Shown here piece after piece: positions 1-5,003 of a stretch of 5,761 nucleotides of DNA. Each line of letters opens with the position of its first letter. The stretch's first letter is position 1. The DNA is from an uncultured Clostridia bacterium (GTDB lineage: Bacteria > Bacillota > Clostridia > Christensenellales > Pumilibacteraceae): the NCBI GenBank assembly GCA_900553555.1, contig USEG01000062.1:1-5761 (forward strand). Direction: 5' to 3'. The position numbers were made by a program, and so were the translations under genes. Below the pieces are notes generated by a model. That model ran no database searches and was not told the origin of the DNA. It saw nothing but the letters and a program-made list of their open reading frames with translations.

Positions 1-824
1 TCGAACTTCTTTTTGCGTATTTTGCAGCTGATAAATATTATCAAAACCACAATGCCGAATATTGCGGCGATAAGCAGAGCGTAAGGCAGCAAAGCAGCTA
101 TAATCTGCAATACCACGCCTACGACCGTGCCGAGCGACGACGTACTGCCGAAGAATACCGCGCCCAATCTGTCCCAATACGACGGCTCTTCATACGTTTC
201 GGCGCCGTAAACGGACAGCGTGACCGTACTGTAATCGGCAAGTTGTTCATACTGCGTAAGCTGTTTGTCATAGCTTTTTATCTGCTCGCTTACCCTGCTG
301 AGCTCATACATTATTTCGCGCTGTTCCCCAAACGTAGTCGCCTGCTCCAGCTGCTGCTGCAAGGCCGTCTGATAGGACAGCAGTATTTCCTTTTCCTTTT
401 GAACTTCGGAATATTTCTCGGTGATGTCTTTGGAGGTTATAACGCTTTCGTTGACGGAGCCGGAAGATTCTATCTGCTGCAAAAAGCCGCTTAACTCGGT
501 CGTGGGAACGCGCAGAACGCAATAGACGTATCCGTCGTCGCGCTGCTGGGAGGACTGTTCCCATCCGCCTATTTCGCGCAAGCGGCTGCGCAGCTGACTC
601 ATGGTTTCGCCGACGTTTTCCACCGTCACGGACATGGTGACGTTATAAACTATCAGTCTGCCGTCGGTGACGACGATATCGTATCCGGAACCTGAGGAAG
701 ATGCGTCTCCGCCGGGCGCCGCCGAGCCGTTTTTGGAAGACGAGCATCCCGCCATAAGTGTCAACATTATGACGAGACACAGCGCCGCTAAGGTCGCCAT
801 TCTTTTCAACACTTTCGAACTCAT
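1..824 (-). CDS. DUF4349 domain lipoprotein, C-terminus cut by window edge
   Basis: Partial gene: 274 codons are read from ATG at 824 and the frame is still open at base 1. The N-terminus is a lipoprotein signal (SSKVLKR, a hydrophobic stretch about 10-24, then MAGC with the lipid-accepting Cys at 27; the -3 residue is Met rather than the usual Leu). A Ser/Gly/Ala-rich linker follows (28-47). Residues about 52-208 match the DUF4349 pattern: a beta segment (RLIVYNVTMSV), GGW, a Arg-Val-Pro motif near 105-107, SKDITEKYSEVQKEKE, a long predicted coiled coil (about 132-197) and the closing ADYSTVTLSVYG. A long hydrophobic segment (about 232-266) and basic CKIRKKK end the visible part. Family function is unknown; the protein should be lipid-anchored outside the membrane with a C-terminal membrane helix. 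The start is supported by GGGAGGA at 832-838, 7 nt upstream, and by its own promoter. Confidence 0.9.
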   Translation of the reverse strand, partial: MSSKVLKRMATLAALCLVIMLTLMAGCSSSKNGSAAPGGDASSSGSGYDIVVTDGRLIVYNVTMSVTVENVGETMSQLRSRLREIGGWEQSSQQRDDGYVYCVLRVPTTELSGFLQQIESSGSVNESVITSKDITEKYSEVQKEKEILLSYQTALQQQLEQATTFGEQREIMYELSRVSEQIKSYDKQLTQYEQLADYSTVTLSVYGAETYEEPSYWDRLGAVFFGSTSSLGTVVGVVLQIIAALLPYALLIAAIFGIVVLIIFISCKIRKKKF

Positions 825-860
825 AACAAGGTCCTCCCTTTTTGTTTTCACGTTGTAATT

Positions 861-889
861 ATTATATCATAATGCAGGGCGTTATGCAA
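861..889 (-). promoter_or_regulatory. Sigma-A type promoter of the DUF4349 lipoprotein gene
   Basis: On the minus strand a perfect -10 box TATAAT (866-861) is preceded by exactly 17 bp and a -35 element TTGCAT (889-884), which keeps the TTG core of TTGACA. Transcription would begin near 854, leaving a leader of about 30 nt that contains the ribosome site. The -35 lies inside the inverted repeat at 878-900. Confidence 0.75.
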
Positions 890-907
890 GACGTAACGCC
901 TTTTTTT
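878..907 (+). terminator. Hairpin plus T-run (plus-strand terminator-like) overlapping a promoter
   Basis: GGCGTTA (878-884) and TAACGCC (894-900) form a perfect 7-bp stem with a 9-nt loop, followed on the plus strand by seven T. By shape this is an intrinsic terminator for plus-strand transcription, but no plus-strand gene lies upstream in the window. The same inverted repeat covers the -35 box of the minus-strand lipoprotein promoter, so it could instead be an operator. Structure is clear; role is uncertain. Confidence 0.5.
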
Positions 908-982
908 CCGCATTTCGTCACTTGTTTTTCATTCGGCGGGGAGAATTTTGAATAAATTTCCGCGCGTTACGGCATCTAAGAC

Positions 983-1020
983 AAAAAACCCCGCGCGTAA
1001 CTTGTACGGCAGGGGGCTTT
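983..1020 (-). terminator. Probable intrinsic terminator of galM
   Basis: Read on the minus strand, the sequence beginning 5 nt after the galM stop has AAAGCCCCC (1020-1012), an inner CGTA/TACG stem (1009-1006 with 1000-997) around loop CAAGT, then GGGG (992-989) and six T (988-983). CCCC pairs with GGGG and AAA with part of the T-run; a mismatched internal loop separates outer and inner stems. The imperfect stem lowers confidence, but position directly behind the stop supports it. T-rich sequence on the other side (1018-1034) could make it work in both directions. Confidence 0.65.
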
Positions 1021-1025
1021 GTTTT

Positions 1026-2060
1026 TTATTTTTGCACGGAAAATTTGTATATCGTGGTGGTGCGATAGGGTTCGCCCGCTTTAAGCACGGTCGAAGGATA
1101 TGCCGGACAATTGGGGGAGTTGGGGTAGCCTTGCGTCTCCAGGCACAAAGCGCAGTAATTTTCGTACACCTTTTTGCCCACCGTTCCCTTCATCGTGTTG
1201 GACGTATATAGCTGAACGCCCGGCTGATCGGTATAGCAGTCCATCTTTCTGCCGCTCGCCTTGTCTAATACATAAGCAAAATGTTCGATATCCTTTTCGC
1301 TCTTGCGGTCAAGGCAGTAGTTGAAGTCAAAACCCTTGCAGTTGGCGATCATGTGGTCGGATGAAAACATATTGGTCTTTAACAGTTCGCCGTTTTTAAA
1401 GCTGTACGGCGTACCGGCAATGTCCATAAAATCGTTGTGGGGAATAAGCTCGTCGTCGACGGGCGTGATTCGCGACGCGTTTATCATGAGCTCCTGTTCG
1501 AGCACCGTATCGTCGTTTCCTATGTTGAAGTACGCATGGTTGGTGAGGTTGCACACGGTATCTTTGTCGCATGTCGCGAAATAATCGATGACCACTTCGT
1601 TGTCGTCGGTATACTGATAGGTGCACTCCACTTTCAAAGTGCCGGGATAGCCGCCCTCTCCGTCGGGAGAAGTGTACGACAAAACGAGTTTTTCGCCCTT
1701 GACTTCGGCGTCGAAAGTCCTGGCGTCAAAGCCGTCAAAGCCGCCGTGCAGAGAATTTTTACCGTTATTGGCCTGCAAAGAATAAGTCTTGCCGTTAAGC
1801 GTGAACTTGCTTCCTCCTATGCGGTTTCCGTATCTTCCTATAAGCGCGCCGTAATATGCCCGGGATTTATCGATATAATCTTCGGCCTTTTCGTATCCCA
1901 CAATCACGTCGCCCATGTTGCCGTCTTTATCGGGAGCGGTAAGGCGTATTATTCTCGCGCCGTACGTCAGAATGTCCAGCTCGCATCCGTTTTTGTTGGT
2001 GATGCGGTAAACTTCGTTGATTTTTCCGTTTCGTTCGAATTCTTTGATTTTTTCTATCAT
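1026..2060 (-). CDS. galM: Aldose 1-epimerase (mutarotase)
   Basis: Complete gene, 344 residues, the usual length for bacterial GalM. The enzyme interconverts alpha and beta anomers of glucose, galactose and related aldoses and feeds the Leloir pathway; there is no signal peptide, so it acts in the cytosol. Family landmarks are all present: LTYGARI near 31-37, GRYGNRI with sugar-binding Arg80, SLHGG with His105, NLTNHAYFN with the catalytic acid His175, a GFDFNYCLD segment with Asp244, and LETQGYPNSPN with the catalytic base Glu308. The fold is the all-beta galactose mutarotase sandwich. The ATG start is supported by GGAGAGG (2065-2071) 4 nt upstream and a consensus promoter just ahead. No other galactose or sugar-uptake gene is visible beside it; it has its own promoter and terminator and is probably monocistronic. 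Confidence 0.96.
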   Translation of the reverse strand: MIEKIKEFERNGKINEVYRITNKNGCELDILTYGARIIRLTAPDKDGNMGDVIVGYEKAEDYIDKSRAYYGALIGRYGNRIGGSKFTLNGKTYSLQANNGKNSLHGGFDGFDARTFDAEVKGEKLVLSYTSPDGEGGYPGTLKVECTYQYTDDNEVVIDYFATCDKDTVCNLTNHAYFNIGNDDTVLEQELMINASRITPVDDELIPHNDFMDIAGTPYSFKNGELLKTNMFSSDHMIANCKGFDFNYCLDRKSEKDIEHFAYVLDKASGRKMDCYTDQPGVQLYTSNTMKGTVGKKVYENYCALCLETQGYPNSPNCPAYPSTVLKAGEPYRTTTIYKFSVQK

Positions 2061-2093
2061 TGTTCCTCTCCGTATTTTTTATTTAACAGTCGT

Positions 2094-2122
2094 ATTGTAG
2101 CATATTTTGACACGTTTGTCAA
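2094..2122 (-). promoter_or_regulatory. Strong sigma-A promoter of galM
   Basis: On the minus strand a perfect -35 TTGACA (2122-2117), a 17-bp spacer and -10 TACAAT (2099-2094) with an upstream TG (TATGC just before the -10, an extended -10 element). Start of transcription would be near 2087, giving a leader of about 27 nt with the ribosome site. This is one of the best promoter matches in the window. Confidence 0.85.
2107..2122. promoter_or_regulatory. Inverted repeat over the galM -35 box, possible operator
   Basis: TTGACA, 4 nt, TGTCAA forms a perfect 6-bp-arm inverted repeat that exactly includes the -35 hexamer. A further TTTGTCAA is found at 2148-2155, 33 bp (about three helical turns) from the one at 2115-2122. 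A repressor dimer bound here would block RNA polymerase. It is not a good match to the CcpA cre consensus (no central CG in the right register). Half of the repeat is fixed by the -35 consensus itself, so chance is a real alternative. Confidence 0.35.
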
Positions 2123-2263
2123 CGTGCAAAAAGACCGTTTTGCGTGATTTGTCAAGCGTTTTTAGCATTGTTTTGGTTGCGTTGTTAAAATAAAGTAACT
2201 CTTCTTTTTTAAATTTGAATTATATCGCAATAAAGCCGCTCGTTGCTATTTGGAGCCTGAAAT

Positions 2264-2291
2264 GAAAAATACGGCCGTCAAGCCGTATTTT
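2264..2291 (-). terminator. Intrinsic terminator of the small acidic lipoprotein gene
   Basis: On the minus strand AAATACGGC (2290-2282), loop TTGACG, and GCCGTATTT (2275-2267) make a perfect 9-bp stem followed by more T (five T in total, then CATTT). It starts about 9 nt after the TGA stop at 2300-2302. The plus strand copy also ends in TTTTACTTT, so it may act in both directions. It separates this gene from galM transcription. Confidence 0.85.
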
Positions 2292-2299
2292 ACTTTCGC

Positions 2300-2839
2300 T
2301 CAGTCGCCGAAAACCAGCGTTTTTATCGATTGAATCTGCTGCGAATAGTCCGCTCCGCGCAAAATATAATATTCCGGAATCTGTTCTTCGTAAGAGCCGT
2401 CATCCGTCTTCGTGCGGTAGCCGTATATGAGGTCTTCGCCGTCGAAAATAAACACTATCGCGTCAAAAAGGTTGTCGTACTCCTCTATCGAATAGTCGCC
2501 GTCGTAAGACAATTCGAAAAGCAAGCCGTTCTTCTTGTATTCGTCGAGATTTGCCTCGTAAATGTTGAGGTCGATTTCTTCGGCGTCGGTCTGACCGTTG
2601 ACAAGCGAATTTATCTGCTCCCACGCGGACTGCATCGCCGCGTCGTCCAGCGTTTCCGCCGTGTCGCCGCTGTATGCCGTAATAGAATAGGGAACGGGTA
2701 TATATCCCTCGCATACGGTAACATCGGGATTGTCGGGGTCCTTATATGTATTGGGACCTTTCAATGTTTCGCCGCCGCACGCAACCAGCAAAAGAGCGGA
2801 TATTACAACTGTCGTTATGCTTAAAAGTGTTTTTTTCAT
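2300..2839 (-). CDS. Small acidic lipoprotein, function unknown
   Basis: Complete gene of 179 residues; I do not recognise the family. The N-terminus is a textbook lipoprotein signal: MKK, a hydrophobic stretch 5-19, then lipobox LVAC with the modified Cys at 21, so the mature protein (about 159 residues) should be tethered to the outer face of the membrane. The mature part is rich in Asp, Glu and Tyr, has one other Cys (43), and reads as alternating short helices and strands (for example AWEQINSLV at 72-80, LFDAIVFIFDGEDLIYGYR at 124-142). No enzyme motif is visible. The ATG start has GGAG (2846-2850 region) about 7 nt upstream. A terminator follows the stop and AT-rich promoter-like sequence precedes the start, so it is probably transcribed alone. 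Confidence 0.88.
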   Translation of the reverse strand: MKKTLLSITTVVISALLLVACGGETLKGPNTYKDPDNPDVTVCEGYIPVPYSITAYSGDTAETLDDAAMQSAWEQINSLVNGQTDAEEIDLNIYEANLDEYKKNGLLFELSYDGDYSIEEYDNLFDAIVFIFDGEDLIYGYRTKTDDGSYEEQIPEYYILRGADYSQQIQSIKTLVFGD

Positions 2840-2858
2840 AAAAATACTCCATTTGATT

Positions 2859-2873
2859 ATTATAAATATTATA
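2859..2873 (-). promoter_or_regulatory. Possible -10 boxes for the small lipoprotein gene
   Basis: Two perfect TATAAT hexamers lie on the minus strand at 2873-2868 and 2864-2859, 20-35 nt before the ATG at 2839. Neither has a convincing -35 at 16-18 bp (the best is TCTACT, three of six), so this is a promoter by the -10 only. The stretch 2840-2974 holds no gene and no clear terminator for the gene upstream. Confidence 0.35.
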
Positions 2874-2974
2874 CACCGTGATTATGAAAAGTAGACGATT
2901 TTTTGATGAATATTGTCTTTCGCGCCGCCGTCAAACCAACAAAACGTTAAATCCGGCACAAAACTTTCGGGCGC

Positions 2975-3784
2975 TTAATGCTTTTTGTCATCGCTGTCGT
3001 CTATTTCTCCGACGGATAATATTGCCGAATTATACTGCTTTACTTTATCCCAATCGACCTTTTCGTGCTCGGGCATTTTTGCCGGCCGGGCCTTTTGCCG
3101 CGACTCCGCTATATGCCGGCGCAGATAGTCTTTATCCGTGTCGGAATAATTGACAAAGGCGCTGTCGGCTGTGCCGTCGCCGGAAGACATGCCGACGTAT
3201 CCCTCCCGAGAAGCGTCGCTGTCCGTATCCGCGGCTGTGTTTGCGCTGTAAGCGGGTCCGTTGCCGCCGGCGGAATGTTTTACCTGCTGCAAATACTGTT
3301 GAAGCTCGGATACGTTGCCGTCAAACTCCGCCTTTTTGCGCTGCTCTTCGGCGCTGTCGTAGGTCTCTTCCTCTTGTTTTGGCTCATTTCCGCCGTCATC
3401 GCCGCCGTCTGCGCTTGCCGCCGGGCGTTCTTCTTCCGAAAGGGCGTTCTCGCTAATTTTTTCGCCGTCGCCGTCCTCGCCTTTTAACGCCTCGTTATCC
3501 TGCCGCGCCTTAAAAACATCGTCCTTTTCCGATGCGCTGTACTGCTTTTCTTCGGGGCCGATTTTTTCGTTGCCGACGGGTACATCGGCTGCCGCGTCAC
3601 GTCTATCGGACGACGGCACTCCGCTTGCCGCATCAGCTTTCGTCTGTGCTTTTGCCGCGCGTTTTACCGCCCGCCTTAACAATAAAGCGACGACAAAACA
3701 AACGACGGCGGCAGCAGCTTCCGCTATAAGCACAATTATTTCGCTTTGGGCAACCGCCGCAGCCAAAACAGCAGATATCAACAC
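2975..3784 (-). CDS. Membrane-anchored protein with long acidic disordered tail, unknown
   Basis: About 269 residues from GTG at 3784 (or 268 from TTG at 3781). The same frame is open up to a TTG at 3847, but no ribosome site precedes that codon, whereas AAGGAGG at 3790-3796 sits 5 nt before the GTG and 8 nt before the TTG; I therefore take the shorter form. From the GTG, residues 1-36 are almost entirely hydrophobic (Ala, Val, Leu, Ile), possibly one helix or a tight hairpin broken by QSE at 13-15, followed by a basic RRAVKRAAK that should stay in the cytosol. Residues about 49-170 are Asp/Glu/Ala/Gly/Ser-rich, low in hydrophobics and predicted disordered. Two short islands look structured: SELQQYLQQVK (159-169) and a C-terminal stretch with KDYLRRHIAESRQKARP and KVDWDKVKQYNSAIL. 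It ends in acidic DDSDDKKH. I recognise no family; the GC-rich repetitive composition differs from its neighbours. Likely co-transcribed with the upstream surface protein gene. Confidence 0.75.
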   Translation of the reverse strand: MLISAVLAAAVAQSEIIVLIAEAAAAVVCFVVALLLRRAVKRAAKAQTKADAASGVPSSDRRDAAADVPVGNEKIGPEEKQYSASEKDDVFKARQDNEALKGEDGDGEKISENALSEEERPAASADGGDDGGNEPKQEEETYDSAEEQRKKAEFDGNVSELQQYLQQVKHSAGGNGPAYSANTAADTDSDASREGYVGMSSGDGTADSAFVNYSDTDKDYLRRHIAESRQKARPAKMPEHEKVDWDKVKQYNSAILSVGEIDDSDDKKH

Positions 3785-3924
3785 CGCAACCTCCTTGCGT
3801 AACGCGCGTACTGATTTTGGGGGTATAAAGTCTTTTCGCCGCGGCAATAATTTACGCGTAAAGACTTTTTCTTTTTCAAACTCTCCTTACTTTTTGCGCG
3901 TTCCGAAACCCGCCGGGCGCGCAT
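3778..3924 (-). CDS. Possible small basic protein (48 aa), overlapping next start
   Basis: An ATG at 3924 opens a 48-codon frame ending with TGA at 3780-3778. TAAGG (3937-3933), formed partly by the stop codon of the upstream gene, lies 8 nt before it. The stop overlaps the candidate start of the downstream gene as TTGA, and the downstream ribosome site lies within its last codons: the classic layout of translational coupling. The product would be very basic (10 Arg, 7 Lys, 3 Glu), with a KKKK run at 17-20 and two Cys (27, 48); no signal peptide or membrane helix. Against it: Arg-rich composition is common in chance frames of GC-rich DNA, and no family is recognised. It would fill what is otherwise a 150-nt gap inside an apparent operon. 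Confidence 0.4.
   Translation of the reverse strand: MRARRVSERAKSKESLKKKKSLRVNYCRGEKTLYPQNQYARYARRLRC
3790..3796 (-). promoter_or_regulatory. Ribosome binding site deciding the start of the acidic-tail protein
   Basis: AAGGAGG (extending to AAGGAGGT at 3789) is a near-complete anti-Shine-Dalgarno match. It lies inside the longest reading frame of that gene, 5 nt before GTG 3784 and 8 nt before TTG 3781, and so argues that translation starts there and not at TTG 3847. Confidence 0.75.
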
Positions 3925-3934
3925 TTTAATTACC

Positions 3935-4948
3935 TTATTTACGCAGTTTTTTTAGAGCGAGCGCCTGCGTCACGATAAACACGGCTTCAGCGATTATCAC
4001 CGCTCCCAATAAAATTTCCAGCCACAAAAAGCGCGGCTCTTCTCCCGACTGCGACGGAGCATACACCACCGCAAAGCGACACATGCTGTCCACGTCGAAT
4101 TCGACGTACGTTCCGTTCCACCTGTAATCGGTTTCGTGCACGGAGCCGTTGTCGTCCGTGTACACTTTTATGTTGACGTAGCGGCTGGGTATAAGTACTC
4201 TGTACGAAAACTCTCCCGTTCCGAAATCGTATTGCTCGCCGTTTAGTCGGGCGTAAGGCGTATAGGTGGCATACAGCTCCTCTCCGCCCGACAGAGATAT
4301 ATTCATATCGTTGGACGAACTGTGCCCCAGCGAAAACTCTATGCGCGGATCCATTCCGCGTTCGTCGACGAAATATCCGCCTTCGCTGTACAGCTCCACC
4401 GCAAGAATGGTGAGCGTCGCTCCGTCAAGCGTGATGATATTGTTGGAATAATTGCTTCCCAGGTCTATTTGTGCGACCGAAGGATATATGCCGGGCTGAT
4501 TTTTGACGGTATTAAACACCACTTCCGCCGACGCAGGCAGTCCCTGTATCCTTATAAAATGGTTTTCTCCGTCGTAGACATAGGTCTCGTTTTCGTAAGT
4601 CAGCGTCCCTGCGTCAAATAACGCCTTTTCGACGGTAAAGCTCAAAATCAAATCGGCCGTGGTCATGTCGTCCCAGCAGTAGAGATTTTTATTGCGCAAA
4701 GACACGCGTAAAGTGTAGTCGCCGGCATTTACGCAGGTGATTTTCTCCGACGTATAATAGGGCGAATACGGAAGTTCCACCGTTTTCGGCGTTCCGTCAT
4801 ACACGATAGAAACGTCAAGCTGCGGCTTTGGCACCGGCATCTTGTCATCGGCCGAGGCACTCATGCCGGGACAGACGAAAATGACGCACAATATCAATGC
4901 TGCGACAGCCGCGACCCATTTAATTTTTAAGTACGATACAGCCTTCAT
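3935..4948 (-). CDS. Secreted, membrane-anchored surface protein with MBG/Ig-like domains
   Basis: 337 residues from ATG 4948. The frame extends to a TTG at 4975, but GGAGGAG at 4951-4957 directly before ATG 4948 and the signal peptide that begins there fix the start. Signal peptide: MKAVSYLKIKW, hydrophobic core 12-26, likely cleavage after ASA (31-33). Domain 1 (about 43-109) and domain 2 (about 113-182) resemble the MBG-type bacterial Ig-like repeat of Firmicutes surface proteins: YDGTPKTVELP, NAGDYTLRVSL (74 on) and closing LILSFTVEKA in the first; a diverged YDG (125-127), PGIY and ATLTIL in the second. A third part (about 185-299) ends with KVYTDDNGSVHETDYRWNG and EFDVDSMCRFAVVY, a C-terminal module common in clostridial surface proteins. 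A single membrane helix (308-332) and KKLRK anchor it; there is no LPXTG motif. Role probably adhesion or envelope structure; ligand unknown. Confidence 0.88.
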   Translation of the reverse strand: MKAVSYLKIKWVAAVAALILCVIFVCPGMSASADDKMPVPKPQLDVSIVYDGTPKTVELPYSPYYTSEKITCVNAGDYTLRVSLRNKNLYCWDDMTTADLILSFTVEKALFDAGTLTYENETYVYDGENHFIRIQGLPASAEVVFNTVKNQPGIYPSVAQIDLGSNYSNNIITLDGATLTILAVELYSEGGYFVDERGMDPRIEFSLGHSSSNDMNISLSGGEELYATYTPYARLNGEQYDFGTGEFSYRVLIPSRYVNIKVYTDDNGSVHETDYRWNGTYVEFDVDSMCRFAVVYAPSQSGEEPRFLWLEILLGAVIIAEAVFIVTQALALKKLRK

Positions 4949-4950
4949 TG

Positions 4951-4957
4951 CTCCTCC
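4951..4957 (-). promoter_or_regulatory. Ribosome binding site fixing the surface protein start
   Basis: GGAGGAG on the minus strand lies 2 nt (GGAGG core: 4 nt) before ATG 4948. It lies within the longer open frame from TTG 4975, which has no such site, so the nine extra N-terminal residues of that longer frame should be discarded. Confidence 0.75.
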
Positions 4958-5003
4958 GCGATCGCATATCCGCAAAATGCCGTTTTGTATCCGTCATGCC
5001 GCT

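Noticed and set aside
960..1001. Near-identical CCGCGCGTTAC and CCGCGCGTAAC copies
   Set aside because: Only two short copies; the second is part of the galM terminator, so there is no array or transposon end.
1437..2147. 236-codon open frame on the plus strand opposite galM
   Set aside because: It is the antisense of a clear galM gene and has no ribosome site or recognisable domain; its length reflects codon bias of the true frame.
2219..2224. TATAAT on the minus strand between the lipoprotein terminator and galM
   Set aside because: No -35 at proper spacing, and the galM promoter at 2094-2122 is far better.
3065..3487. 140-codon hydrophobic plus-strand frame opposite the acidic-tail gene
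   Set aside because: Antisense of acidic Asp/Glu/Ala codons reads as Phe/Leu/Val/Arg; no start signal supports it.
3851..3862. Perfect 12-bp palindrome TTTACGCGTAAA in the gap before the acidic-tail gene
   Set aside because: One such palindrome is expected by chance in a window of this size, and no promoter is aligned with it.
4913..4991. Short minus-strand frame from an ATG just after the DUF2238 stop
   Set aside because: About 25 codons, no ribosome site, and it overlaps the well-supported start of the surface protein gene.
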